NCBI RefSeq assembly: GCF_009687905.1
Contig: NZ_BLBG01000001.1
Location: 62,001 to 126,000 of the forward strand
Origin: Lacticaseibacillus zhaodongensis
Lineage (GTDB): Bacteria; Bacillota; Bacilli; Lactobacillales; Lactobacillaceae
Length of the DNA: 64,000 nucleotides
Reading direction: 5' to 3'
The notes beneath the pieces are model-generated. The model was given only the letters and a program-made list of their open reading frames with translations. It searched no databases and was not told the origin of the DNA. A program made the position numbers and the translations under genes. Shown one piece after another: positions 50,328-58,572 of this stretch. Position 1 is the first letter of the stretch; each line of letters opens with the position of its first letter.

Positions 50328-50762
50328 ATGGACAAGTATTACATTGTTGATAAGTCAATCCTCCCAGAAGTGGTTGAGAAGGTCATTGAGGCACGGACAC
50401 TGCTTGAAAATGGGGAGGTTCACCAAGTAAGTGAGGCCGTCAAGCGGGTCGGAATCAGCCGCGGCACTTATTACAAGTACAAGGACGTCGTTTTCCGGCC
50501 GAGTCAGGAAATGGATAACCGGAAGGCTGTCATCTCATTGATGCTGCACCACGAGCGCGGCATCCTGTCTGAGGTTTTGGCCCGGGTCTCCAAGGCCGAA
50601 GCCAGCATTCTGACCATTAACCAGAACATTCCGATTCACAACTGGGCGAGTGTGGTTTTCTCCCTCGACATCAGCAACATGGTGGAAACATTGGATGAGC
50701 TGAATGATGGTCTGCGCAGCTTGCGGGGCGTCAGTGCGGTGCAACTGGTTTCCGTTGAATAA
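50328..50762 (+). CDS. pheB: ACT-domain protein PheB (UPF0735)
   Basis: 144 residues. N-terminal helix-turn-helix-like part (VSEAVKRVGISRGTYYKYKD) and a C-terminal ACT domain (VISLMLHHERGILSEVLARV). Usually near homoserine or phenylalanine genes; here it stands alone, so the amino acid it may sense is unknown. ATG 50328 follows a weak GGGGAAAAAG site. A TATAAT at 50241-50246 is a likely -10 box. Confidence 0.88.
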   Translation: MDKYYIVDKSILPEVVEKVIEARTLLENGEVHQVSEAVKRVGISRGTYYKYKDVVFRPSQEMDNRKAVISLMLHHERGILSEVLARVSKAEASILTINQNIPIHNWASVVFSLDISNMVETLDELNDGLRSLRGVSAVQLVSVE

Positions 50763-50774
50763 AATTGTGCACAA

Positions 50775-50815
50775 AAATAGCGCCAAGCTTGAACTTTCAG
50801 GCTTGGCGCTTATTT
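50775..50815. terminator. Bidirectional terminator between pheB and the unknown gene
   Basis: AGCGCCAAGC (50779-50788) pairs with GCTTGGCGCT (50801-50810), with A and T runs on both sides. Confidence 0.9.
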
Positions 50816-50828
50816 GTATCCGCAGACC

Positions 50829-51317
50829 TTAAAATGAATAACTCAGTGGCGTCTGTTTCCGAATCGTTGCCGTGCGGATCTGGTCCAAGGCGCTGGCCAG
50901 AAGTACGCAGTAAGGATTGTTATCCGGATTGCTGGTCCACAGGCGCAGACTCGCACCGCCAGCGAGCATGTCCATCGAGAAAATCGCTTCGAAGACGTGA
51001 TAGGCAGTGTAGCGGTTGCTACTCAGGTTCCCGGTGATCAGCCAGTTGCTGCCCCGCAAAATGTAAACAGGATGCGTGGAGCCCGTCAAGCGGATCATCG
51101 TATAACGGTCATGACCGTTAAGTTCGAGCTCAAAACGGTCGCTGGCTTCCCGGCTGTTTTTAATCGAGCCGAGCAGGTGGGCGTCAGAGTTCATGAGTTT
51201 AAAGTCGATCGGGTTGCTAAAACTACGGCGGAGCAGGTAGCGGGTGCTGTTTTTCTTATCAGTGACCGGTGTCATCCTGCCAGCATGTAGGGGATCAGTT
51301 TCCCAATATAATTCCAC
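50829..51317 (-). CDS. Uncharacterised protein, possibly LURP-one/tubby-like
   Basis: 162 residues, not recognised with certainty. No signal peptide or membrane span. Alternating short beta-strand-like segments (YLLRRSFSNPIDFKLMNSDA, HPVYILRGSNWLITGNL) suggest a compact beta fold such as LURP-one-related proteins; this is only an impression. GTG start with GAGGTG 7 nt upstream. It follows the HAD gene on the same strand by 31 bp, so the pair may be an operon. Confidence 0.6.
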   Translation of the reverse strand: MELYWETDPLHAGRMTPVTDKKNSTRYLLRRSFSNPIDFKLMNSDAHLLGSIKNSREASDRFELELNGHDRYTMIRLTGSTHPVYILRGSNWLITGNLSSNRYTAYHVFEAIFSMDMLAGGASLRLWTSNPDNNPYCVLLASALDQIRTATIRKQTPLSYSF

Positions 51318-51348
51318 CAGTAATCACCTCAATTTGTTAAGTTAATCC

Positions 51349-52224
51349 TTATTTACCGCGGTTGACTTCAAGTGCCTTCAAGATTGCGAGCGCGACCCCG
51401 TGGTTAGTGTTGGTTGCAGTTTCGAACCACGCGAGGTCCTTGATTGGCTGCACAGCGTTACCCATTGCTACGCTGTACTTAGCGTCGCGAATCATGGATT
51501 CATCGTTGAAGTTATCGCCGATTGCCATTACCGATTCCATCCCGTAACCCTTTTGCTTGGCATACTTAGCGAGGGCAATACCCTTTTGTGCCTGGATATT
51601 GTTGATTTCGATGTTGTTACGTGAAGAACTCGTTACCATCAGTTTAGCAGTTTTTAGCAACAATTGTTTGGGTTCCGTCAGTGCGGTCGGATCGGCCGTG
51701 TTAAAGGCGATGATTTTCATGACGTGGAGCTCGGGGTTGCTGACGACATCCGTGTAATCATCAACGTAATTGATGTTCATGATTTCCAGACGGGCGGAGG
51801 CGAGAGCCACAGCCAGCTTGTAGTTCGTGTCGGGGTTGAGGTTCACTAGCAGATCGGCAACATTTTGAATCCGGCGCACGCGGCTGTTAGAGAAAATCCC
51901 GTGGTTGGTGACGAGTTCGTAGTAGAGGTCCCGTTCGTCAAGCAAGCGCATGGAGTAGCTGGTCATGTCATCGTCAATGGGGATGGAGACGGCCAGGTTA
52001 CCCTGTTCGTCGTAGACCATTGCCCCGTTCAGGGTGATGAATGCCGGAGTCAGTTTCTGATCAGCCAGCAGTGGTTTCGCTTCGCTGAGGCCGCGGCCGG
52101 TGGCAACAACAAACTCGATGCCACTTTCACCGGCCTGGCGAATTGCCGCGGCGTTTTCGTCTGAGACCTGCATCTTGTCGTTGAGCAAGGTGCCGTCCAT
52201 ATCGGAAGCAATTAGTTTAATCAT
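51349..52224 (-). CDS. HAD-superfamily Cof-type phosphatase
   Basis: 291 residues. HAD motif I DMDGTLLND with nucleophile Asp, motif II VATGRGLSE, Lys/motif III region and motif IV AIGDNFNDESMI. The Cof/YidA cap domain lies between motifs II and III. Likely a sugar-phosphate or flavin-phosphate phosphatase; substrate unknown. ATG at 52224 is chosen because GGAGGAG lies 6 nt upstream. TGTTAAAAT on the minus strand near 52250 is an extended -10 candidate. Confidence 0.9.
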   Translation of the reverse strand: MIKLIASDMDGTLLNDKMQVSDENAAAIRQAGESGIEFVVATGRGLSEAKPLLADQKLTPAFITLNGAMVYDEQGNLAVSIPIDDDMTSYSMRLLDERDLYYELVTNHGIFSNSRVRRIQNVADLLVNLNPDTNYKLAVALASARLEIMNINYVDDYTDVVSNPELHVMKIIAFNTADPTALTEPKQLLLKTAKLMVTSSSRNNIEINNIQAQKGIALAKYAKQKGYGMESVMAIGDNFNDESMIRDAKYSVAMGNAVQPIKDLAWFETATNTNHGVALAILKALEVNRGK

Positions 52225-52337
52225 GTGCGTCTCCTCCATTCGTTTGCTTACATTTTAACATGAAGTCGCTTTCACTGAAAGAAATCTCCTGTGGGCGGGC
52301 AAAATCTACTCTTATAGATTGAGGCTGCCGGTCTGGC

Positions 52338-52646
52338 GGGGCGCTCACTGCAGCCCGGGCCACGGAAACTTTTGCTCCACTGCGCTGGGCTGGTAATTGC
52401 ATGCGCAGGGCCGGGTTCGAGCCTTGGTGAAAAGCGTGCCAAGTCTCGCCCCTGAACTACAAGCCCGCTTGCACGCGTCCACCCTGCCGATAACCTGTCA
52501 TTAACTTTTCAATCAGCATGGCGGTCTTTCCGTTCTCTCCGATTATTAGCGGCAATCCTCTGCAAAAAGCGCAGTGTATCGCCGCTAATAATCGCGATGG
52601 CATGCATTACCAGCCCAGCTACGTTACGCGAAAGTTTCCGCGCCCC
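52338..52646. ncRNA. Family 3 foldback element, copy A (candidate structured RNA)
   Basis: About 309 nt closed by nested long-range stems: GGGGCG/CGCCCC (52338-52343 with 52641-52646), CGGAAACTTT/AAAGTTTCCG (52363-52372 with 52631-52640), and a 20 bp stem with one bulge (52384-52404 with 52600-52619). Inside: hairpin CTTGG/CCAAG in a 68 nt core (52401-52468) and a perfect 13 bp hairpin (52541-52553 with 52581-52593). Copy B, inverted, lies at 52802-53058 and shares 54 of 68 core positions. No open frame or ribosome site. Transcribed strand unknown. Part of a 930 bp gene-free region. Confidence 0.55.
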
Positions 52647-52801
52647 TATGTTGGCTTCCAATTTACCGACTGCAATTATTAGTAACAGTTACCTCAACTG
52701 GTGTCTTTTGATAACTTGTTTCTAAACGGTAAACGTTATATGTTCAGCAAATGCCTTGCCAATGTTTGGAATCCGGTCAGTAGTCTGGGTACTCAAACGT
52801 A

Positions 52802-53058
52802 GGGCTGGCGGGGTATTCACGGAGCGGAGGTACAACGGGTAGCCATGCCATCGCAGATATTGCCGCCAATATCTGGGGGAAACGGAGAGACCGCTAGTAA
52901 AATTTCCGTGCGGAAGGTTAGTGCTCGTGGAAATAAGTTTAAGATGGCGGGCTCGTAGTTTAGGGTCAAGACTTGGCGTGGGCTTCGGCAAGGCTTGAAC
53001 CCGACCCTGTGCATGGCTACCCGTTGTGCCGCAGTGGGAGTGAGTACCCCGCCAGCCC
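52802..53058. ncRNA. Family 3 foldback element, copy B (inverted relative to A)
   Basis: Terminal arms pair over 19 bp with one mismatch (52802-52820 with 53040-53058) and 17 bp perfectly (52832-52848 with 53011-53027). Inner hairpin CAGATATT/AATATCTG (52854-52861 with 52868-52875). The core (52946-53013, reverse complement) aligns without gaps to copy A. The stems have different sequences from copy A but keep pairing. The 150 bp between A and B holds a short GTAACAGTTAC palindrome and nothing else I recognise. Confidence 0.55.
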
Positions 53059-53154
53059 GGCATTCAAGTTCCAACCCCGCATTTTGGCCTTAAACAGCCT
53101 GACGACTAGAATTTAGCGGGTCTGTTGAGTAGACTAGTAGGCGGAGGAATCGCT

Positions 53155-53844
53155 ATGAAGACCTTAATTAGTAATGATTGGCAAGACATACTCGCACCCG
53201 TATTTGCCAGCCCAACATATGCCCAGTTGCATAACTTTCTGAAGGCTGAGTATTCCAGCAAAACAATCTACCCGGATATGTACCACATCTTCCAAGCTTT
53301 TGAGTGGTGCAGTTTTGCAAACTGCAAAGTCGTGATTCTCGGTCAGGACCCTTACCACGAACCGGGGCAGGCGGTCGGGGCTAGTTTTGCTGTTGCGCCA
53401 GGGGTGCAGCTGCCACCATCACTGATTAACATCTACAAGGAGCTGCAGGATGACTTGGGCATTACGCCCGTGCAGCACGGCTACTTGAAGGCTTGGGCGG
53501 AGCAGGGCGTCTTGCTACTCAACTCGGTGCTCACGGTGCGCCGTGGCGCCGCGTACTCGCATCGCGGCCAAGGCTGGGAGGAAGTCACCGATGCGGCCAT
53601 CAAGGCGCTCTCGGCGCGTGGTGGCGTCGTCTTCATCCTATGGGGGCGCGCTGCGCAGAACAAGCGTGAGTTTATCGACGAAACCAAGAATGCGGTCATT
53701 GCGTCGGCGCACCCGAGCCCGCTCTCCGCGTACCGGGGCTTCTTCGGAAGCAAGCCGTTTTCGCGGACGAATGCGGAATTGCAGCGGATGGGTGAACAGC
53801 CGATTAACTGGCAGTTGCCGACGACCGTTGCTCCGTTAAACTAG
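53155..53844 (+). CDS. ung: Uracil-DNA glycosylase (family 1)
   Basis: 229 residues. Removes uracil from DNA. Catalytic Asp65 in [11 protein letters not shown], and the minor-groove loop [18 protein letters not shown] with its His. ATG 53155 follows GGAGG. The ung-pta-tsaE order is usual in lactobacilli. The start is 97 bp after foldback element B. Confidence 0.97.
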   Translation: MKTLISNDWQDILAPVFASPTYAQLHNFLKAEYSSKTIYPDMYHIFQAFEWCSFANCKVVILGQDPYHEPGQAVGASFAVAPGVQLPPSLINIYKELQDDLGITPVQHGYLKAWAEQGVLLLNSVLTVRRGAAYSHRGQGWEEVTDAAIKALSARGGVVFILWGRAAQNKREFIDETKNAVIASAHPSPLSAYRGFFGSKPFSRTNAELQRMGEQPINWQLPTTVAPLN

Positions 53845-53938
53845 GTCTGACTGTTACCCGGGAAATATTCTTGCTAGAATAGAAACTGATAATTGTGTTG
53901 GCACGCCGCCGTTAACACCGGCGGCCAAGGAGGAAATC

Positions 53939-54910
53939 GTGGATCTTTTTACAACTCTCGAACAAAACGTTAAGGGGAAAGGTGTTTCCATTGTCTTTCC
54001 TGAAGGTACTGAGCCCCGCATTTTGGGTGCCGCGGCTAAACTGCAGAACAATGGTGTTCTGAACGCCACCGTTTTGGGCAAAGCCGACGATGTTGCGGCC
54101 GTCGCTAAGGACAACGGTTTTGACATCAGCAAGTTGACCGTGCGTGACCCAGAAAATGATGCCAGTTATGACAAGCTGGTTGCGGCTTTTGAAGAGCGGC
54201 GCAAGGGTAAGACCACGCACGAAAAGGCGCTGGCCACTGTCAAGAACGCCACCTACTTTGCGACCATGCTTGTCTACACGGGTGAGGTTGATGGCTTAGT
54301 TTCCGGCGCCGTGCACTCAACTGCCGACACCGTGCGCCCAGCCCTGCAGATCATCAAGACCAAGCCTGGTATTTCGCGCACGAGTGGGGCCTTCATCATG
54401 CAGCGCGGGGATGAACGTTACCTCTTCGCCGACACCGCGATCAACATTGATCCGAACGCGGACGAACTGGCTGAAATCGCCGTCGAGTCTGCGGCGACCG
54501 CCAAGGCGTTCGGCATCGACCCCCGCGTGGCAATGCTGTCATTCTCCACGAAGGGATCCGCGGCTGGCGACATGGTAACGAAGGTACAGGACGCAACGGC
54601 CAAGGCCCAGAAGCTGGCGCCAGACGTGCCGATCGACGGTGAGTTGCAATTCGACGCCGCCTTCGTGCCTAGCGTGGGTGCACAGAAGGCGCCGGGTTCC
54701 AAGGTTGCCGGGCACGCCACCGTGTTCGTCTTCCCTGAACTGCAGTCTGGGAACATTGGCTACAAAATTGCCCAGCGGCTCGGCGGCTTCACGGCGGTCG
54801 GCCCGATCCTGCAGGGGCTGAACAAGCCGGTTTCCGACTTGTCTCGTGGTGCCTCAACTGATGACGTCTACCAGACCGCCCTGGTGACGGCGACCCAGGT
54901 TCTTGCATAA
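53939..54910 (+). CDS. pta: Phosphate acetyltransferase
   Basis: 323 residues. Interconverts acetyl-CoA and acetyl phosphate. PTA_PTB domain with SGAVHSTADTVRPALQIIKT and the C-terminal FPELQSGNIGYKIAQRLGG. GTG start behind AAGGAGG. An extended -10 TGCTAGAAT ends at 53880. Its stop overlaps the tsaE start. Confidence 0.97.
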   Translation: MDLFTTLEQNVKGKGVSIVFPEGTEPRILGAAAKLQNNGVLNATVLGKADDVAAVAKDNGFDISKLTVRDPENDASYDKLVAAFEERRKGKTTHEKALATVKNATYFATMLVYTGEVDGLVSGAVHSTADTVRPALQIIKTKPGISRTSGAFIMQRGDERYLFADTAINIDPNADELAEIAVESAATAKAFGIDPRVAMLSFSTKGSAAGDMVTKVQDATAKAQKLAPDVPIDGELQFDAAFVPSVGAQKAPGSKVAGHATVFVFPELQSGNIGYKIAQRLGGFTAVGPILQGLNKPVSDLSRGASTDDVYQTALVTATQVLA

Positions 54911-55386
54911 TGGCTAAGAAGTGGGCGTTTGCAAACGAAGTGCAGTTGCAAAATTTTGCCAAGCAGATTGCCCCCCTACTGCAGGCGGGGGACGTGCTGT
55001 TGCTTGACGGTGACCTCGGTGCGGGCAAAACCAGCTTCACGCGGGCTCTAGGGACTGCGCTCGGCATTACCGACGAGCCGATCAAGAGTCCGACCTTCAC
55101 CATCATTCACGAGTATCCCCAGGGCCGCATTCCGCTCTACCACATGGATCTATACCGGCTTGAAAATGGCGGTGCCGGTGACCTTGGCCTTGAGGAGTAC
55201 TTCGAAGGCGATGGGGTCAGCGTCGTGGAGTGGCCTGACTTTCTCGGCGTTAGTGCTCCGGTTGACGCCCTGACCATCCACTTCTTCAAGGATGATGACG
55301 ATGACAACCGGCGGGTCCTAACAACAGATGCCGTTGGTAAGCGCAGTGCGCAGCTGCAGCAACAGATCGAACAATTAACAGCTTAA
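54910..55386 (+). CDS. tsaE: tRNA t6A biosynthesis ATPase TsaE
   Basis: 158 residues. ATPase partner of TsaBD in making N6-threonylcarbamoyladenosine at A37 of ANN-decoding tRNAs. Walker A GDLGAGKT at about 34-41, then SPTFTIIHEYPQG, YHMDLYRLE and the VVEWPD motif. The ATG overlaps the pta stop (TAATG). Confidence 0.95.
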   Translation: MAKKWAFANEVQLQNFAKQIAPLLQAGDVLLLDGDLGAGKTSFTRALGTALGITDEPIKSPTFTIIHEYPQGRIPLYHMDLYRLENGGAGDLGLEEYFEGDGVSVVEWPDFLGVSAPVDALTIHFFKDDDDDNRRVLTTDAVGKRSAQLQQQIEQLTA

Positions 55387-55397
55387 ACTAAAACGGC

Positions 55398-55434
55398 AAT
55401 AGGCCCTGAATCTGACTGGATTCGGGGCCTATTT
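55398..55434 (+). terminator. pta-tsaE terminator
   Basis: AATAGGCCC plus GAATC (55398-55412) pairs GATTC plus GGGCCTATT (55419-55433). T run is short. Confidence 0.8.
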
Positions 55435-55462
55435 GCGCTCAGGACAAAATCTTTCCGGTAGC

Positions 55463-55492
55463 TTGTAAGCGATTACATTATCCTGCTATAAT
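55463..55492 (+). promoter_or_regulatory. DUF805 gene promoter overlapped by a perfect cre site
   Basis: TTGTAA (55463-55468), 18 bp, TATAAT (55487-55492) with extended TGC. TGTAAGCGATTACA (55464-55477) matches the CcpA operator consensus TGWNANCGNTNWCA at every position and covers the -35 box, so repression on preferred sugars is expected. Confidence 0.8.
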
Positions 55493-55547
55493 ATAGTTAA
55501 CAAGTAGGAGGCAGTGCAGACAGGACAAAGGATAAGGAGCTGATAAC

Positions 55548-55985
55548 ATGACCGAATTGATGGGTCCAGGCAAGGCGCTGCGGCGGCTGACGCTGCGGTA
55601 CGTGGATTTCGATGGCCGCAGTGGGCGGAGCGCGTACTGGTGGGCGATGCTCGTGCTGGCTATTATCACCGGTGGCTTTACGCTCTGGCTGCGCACGCGG
55701 GGGGCCGCGTTAACGGTGACCGCGATTTTTGCGGCGGATGTTATCTTCTTAGCGATGTTTTTCACCGCCGCGATCTTGGCGGTCCCATATGCGAGCCTGC
55801 ACGTGCGCCGCTACCGGGACGCGGGGCTCAACCCGTGGTTACTGCTGCTGACAGTGTTCCTGCCGCTGATCATGATCGTGGCGGAGACGGGTGTGCAGTG
55901 GGTCAACATTAGTGCCGCCGCTCTGCTGGTGGTGAACCTGATTCTGTGCACCTTGCCGAGCAAACCAAATTACTCTTTCTTCTAA
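55548..55985 (+). CDS. DUF805 membrane protein (first of two)
   Basis: 145 residues with four hydrophobic spans. The N-terminal RYVDFDGRSGRSAYWWAML and the internal HVRRYRDAGLNPWLLLL are DUF805 signatures. Function unknown in the family. AAGGAG precedes the ATG. It has its own promoter with a perfect cre site and its own terminator. Confidence 0.85.
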   Translation: MTELMGPGKALRRLTLRYVDFDGRSGRSAYWWAMLVLAIITGGFTLWLRTRGAALTVTAIFAADVIFLAMFFTAAILAVPYASLHVRRYRDAGLNPWLLLLTVFLPLIMIVAETGVQWVNISAAALLVVNLILCTLPSKPNYSFF

Positions 55986-56007
55986 GCAGATTGTTTATCA
56001 GGATGAA

Positions 56008-56037
56008 CAAAATCTCGGCGGTGGCGCCGAGATTTTG
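56008..56037 (+). terminator. Terminator between the DUF805 genes
   Basis: A 13 bp perfect stem (56008-56020 with 56025-56037) with loop GTGG; works in both directions. Confidence 0.85.
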
Positions 56038-56110
56038 CTATACTTATGCCAAGCTGTGAGACTTGTGGCCGGTAGAAGGGGCTACCGGTGGGTTGATGGA
56101 GGAAATTACG

Positions 56111-56686
56111 ATGGAACAGAAGCGAGTTGGTTTTTTAGAAGCATTTAAGCTGTTTTTCAAAAACTACGTTAATTTTGAGGGCCGGAGTACGCGTGCGGAG
56201 TATTGGTGGGTCGTTCTTTGGAATCTGATTATCAGCACGATTTTCATCGGCGGCGCCGTTCTGGTGTTCATTAGCGCCATTAGTAGTCAGGAAATGGGCC
56301 GGTTCATCTGGTTGCTCCCAATTCTGCTACTGCTGGTCATTTACAGTCTGGGGACCCTGATCCCGCGCATCAGTCTGGCGGTGCGCCGCTACCGTGATGC
56401 TGGCTTTAACCCCCTGCTGGTGATTCTGACTTACGGCTTGCCTTACGTCCTCGGGCAGATCACTAGCATTGGCAACATGTTCCAGGGACGGCAGGCACTG
56501 ACGCACGAGGTCAGCCACAACTTTTTCATTGCCGCGCTGACGTCCAGTTTCGGGGGCAGCGTGCTCGCAATCTTAAGTTTCGTGACAATCATTGCTTGTG
56601 AGATTTTCAATCTGGTCGTGTTGCTACGGCCGAGCAAGTTCGTTGCCGGTAATCCGCACCCGCAAGATGACCAAATGAACTGGTAG
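56111..56686 (+). CDS. DUF805 membrane protein (second of two)
   Basis: 191 residues, about five hydrophobic spans. NYVNFEGRSTRAEYWWVVLW and AVRRYRDAGFNPLLVIL mark DUF805. It has a 45-residue insertion relative to the first copy (ITSIGNMFQGRQALTHEVSH region). ATG 56111 follows GGAGGAA; the frame is open further upstream without a site. Paralogous to the preceding gene but too diverged to be a recent duplicate. Confidence 0.85.
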   Translation: MEQKRVGFLEAFKLFFKNYVNFEGRSTRAEYWWVVLWNLIISTIFIGGAVLVFISAISSQEMGRFIWLLPILLLLVIYSLGTLIPRISLAVRRYRDAGFNPLLVILTYGLPYVLGQITSIGNMFQGRQALTHEVSHNFFIAALTSSFGGSVLAILSFVTIIACEIFNLVVLLRPSKFVAGNPHPQDDQMNW

Positions 56687-56703
56687 GCAAAATTATATAA
56701 GTA

Positions 56704-56738
56704 ACGCCCCGTGCGGTTATAGACTGCGCGGGGCGTTT
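56704..56738 (+). terminator. Terminator after the second DUF805 gene
   Basis: ACGCCCCGTGC (56704-56714) pairs with GCGCGGGGCGT (56726-56736), one wobble. Confidence 0.88.
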
Positions 56739-56788
56739 GCTCATCAGCTTTGTAATTAATACCGAGCATCGCGGCCGGCCGTTTCACT

Positions 56789-57088
56789 GTCCATTCCACT
56801 ACGGGCAGCAAGCTGCGCTAGTGGAAGTGGCGACTCCTGACCAATCTTAACTGAGGTGAGGAGTCGGCCACCTCCGCTACGCTCCGGATGTAGGAGAGTA
56901 TGCGGCAAGCCGCCAACTCTCCCAGCATGGAAACGTGCTCCACAATGCAGATCATACTCCGTTGTCCATTCCACTAAGGGCGAAATTCGCCCAAGTGGAA
57001 GTGGCTCCGCTTAGCCCAAAAAAGCCAACTCCCAAGTGCGGAAATTGGCTTTTTTATGCTAATGCTCATGAGCTAAACGCATTGTGGA
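56789..57088 (+). repeat. Family 2 structured intergenic element, left copy (X)
   Basis: Contains a 118 bp block (56833-56950) that is about 94% identical to the reverse complement of 61691-61808. It includes CGACTCCT/AGGAGTCG and GGAGAGT-GCGGC/GCCGC-ACTCTCC hairpins. A 30 bp end block (57059-57088) is also shared. A 41 nt hairpin starting TGTCCATTCCACT occurs twice (56789-56830 and 56964-57004). AAAAAAGCCAA/TTGGCTTTTTT (57018-57028 with 57045-57055) is a bidirectional terminator for the minus-strand exonuclease gene. Confidence 0.8.
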
Positions 57089-57093
57089 GCACT

Positions 57094-57627
57094 CTATGCT
57101 AACTTAATAAACGGCTTCAGCCGCTCGGCGCTGAACTGCTGCTCCTCTTCAATCAGAATGCGCGCACAGGCGTAGGAATCGGCGAGGGCGTTGTGGTGAT
57201 TGTTCAAGGTGATGTGCAGGGCGTCGCTGACCGTGTCCAGCTTGTGGTTGATCAGTTGTGGATAGAATTGCTTAGAGGTCTTAACCGTGTCGATGTACTG
57301 GAAAGTTGGCACCGGCATGTGGTAGCGCTCCAGACTTTTGCGCACCACCGACACGTCAAACGGTGCGTTGTGAGCCGCGACCAGTTGCTGGCGGGTGAAG
57401 AAGGTCTGGATGTGCGGCCACAGCTGCGGCCAAGTTGGGGCGCCCTGCACCATGTCCGCGGTGATGTGGTGAATGCGCGTGTTGTAAGGACTGAACGGCA
57501 CCTCGGGGTTGATTAGGCTGTAGAACGAGTCCACGACCTTGCTGCTGCGGACTACAACAATAGCGACCGAGCAGGCGGAGGCCCGCTGACCAGCGGCGGT
57601 TTCGTAATCCATGGCGATAAAGTTCAT
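57094..57627 (-). CDS. DnaQ-like 3'-5' exonuclease (DEDD family)
   Basis: 177 residues. Exo I motif MDYETAAG (Asp7, Glu9), Exo II around AHNAPFDVSVV, Exo III HNALADSYACARIL (His and Asp). A free-standing proofreading-type exonuclease domain; its DNA or RNA target is unknown. ATG 57627 with GAGGAG upstream. Follows exoA by 26 bp on the same strand. Confidence 0.88.
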   Translation of the reverse strand: MNFIAMDYETAAGQRASACSVAIVVVRSSKVVDSFYSLINPEVPFSPYNTRIHHITADMVQGAPTWPQLWPHIQTFFTRQQLVAAHNAPFDVSVVRKSLERYHMPVPTFQYIDTVKTSKQFYPQLINHKLDTVSDALHITLNNHHNALADSYACARILIEEEQQFSAERLKPFIKLA

Positions 57628-57653
57628 TGCTATCTCCTCGTTCTCAGGCTGCG

Positions 57654-58421
57654 TTAGGCAAGCAGGTCCTTGGTGGTCAGTTCAACGGGACAGTGGTCGG
57701 AACCCAGAATCTCGTTGTGGATTTTGGCGTCCTCTAGCTTGCCGTCGAGGGCTTTGCTGCTGACAAAGTAGTCAATTCTCCACCCGGCGTTGCGGGAGCG
57801 GGCGGCACCACGGTAGCTCCACCAGGAATAGATTCCGGCCTGGTCGGGGTAAAAGTGGCGGAAGGTGTCGGTGAATCCGGCGTCGAGCTGGGCTGTGAAG
57901 TCCTGACGCTCTTCATCGGTGAACCCGGCGTTGTGGTGGTTGGTCTTGGGGTTCTTCAGGTCGATTTCCTTGTGGGCAACGTTCAGATCGCCGCAGTAGA
58001 TAACCGGCTTAGTTTCCGCCAGCTTGCTGGTGTAGCCGCGGAAGGCTTTATCGAAGCCTTGGCGGAAGTCCAGCCGCTTGAGTTCACTACCGGAGTTCGG
58101 CACGTACACTGTAATTAGGTAAAATTTCGGGTATTCAAGTGTGATGACCCGGCCTTCAGTGTCGTATTCGGGCACATCGATGCCGTAGTGGACGCTCTCC
58201 GGCTCGTGTTTGGTGAAAATGGCGGTGCCAGAGTAACCCTTACGCTCCGCGTAGTTGAAGTACTGGTGGTAACCGGGTAGGTCGAGCGTGAGCTGGCCTT
58301 CCTGCATCTTGGTTTCTTGCAGGCAGAACCAGTCGGCATCGAGCTCCTTGAAGGCTGCCGCAAAGTCGGGCTTCTTCACGATTGCGCGTAAACCGTTAAC
58401 GTTCCATGAAATAAATTTCAA
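57654..58421 (-). CDS. exoA: Exodeoxyribonuclease III / AP endonuclease
   Basis: 255 residues. Cleaves abasic sites in base excision repair, complementing ung at 53.2 kb. Motifs SWNVNGLRA, CLQETKMQ (metal Glu), GDLNVAHKEIDL, and C-terminal WRIDYFVSS with GSDHCPVEL (catalytic His). TTG start at 58421 follows AAGGAG by 9 nt and gives the family N-terminus KFISWNVNG. Divergent from murB. Confidence 0.95.
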   Translation of the reverse strand: MKFISWNVNGLRAIVKKPDFAAAFKELDADWFCLQETKMQEGQLTLDLPGYHQYFNYAERKGYSGTAIFTKHEPESVHYGIDVPEYDTEGRVITLEYPKFYLITVYVPNSGSELKRLDFRQGFDKAFRGYTSKLAETKPVIYCGDLNVAHKEIDLKNPKTNHHNAGFTDEERQDFTAQLDAGFTDTFRHFYPDQAGIYSWWSYRGAARSRNAGWRIDYFVSSKALDGKLEDAKIHNEILGSDHCPVELTTKDLLA

Positions 58422-58572
58422 GATTCTCAGCTCCTTATCGTTGCGGCCAAATGGTGGTGACAATTATGCCACATCGTCCGCATTCACTTCCTAATTGTAC
58501 ATTAGCGGGCAAGCGAAGGCGAACGCATGTGTTAAAATATAGTATCTGAATTGATAAAGAAATGGACGTGAT

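Noticed and set aside
52399-52470. tRNA-like sequence (GCGGGCTTGTAGTTCAGGGG on the minus strand, T-loop-like GGGTTCGAG on the plus strand)
   Set aside because: The D-arm-like and T-arm-like parts lie on opposite strands and no anticodon arm or acceptor pairing forms. It is the core of the foldback element.
52722-53063. Open frames of 85-113 codons on the minus strand
   Set aside because: They lie across foldback element B, whose long inverted arms explain the open reading; no ribosome site and no protein-like composition.
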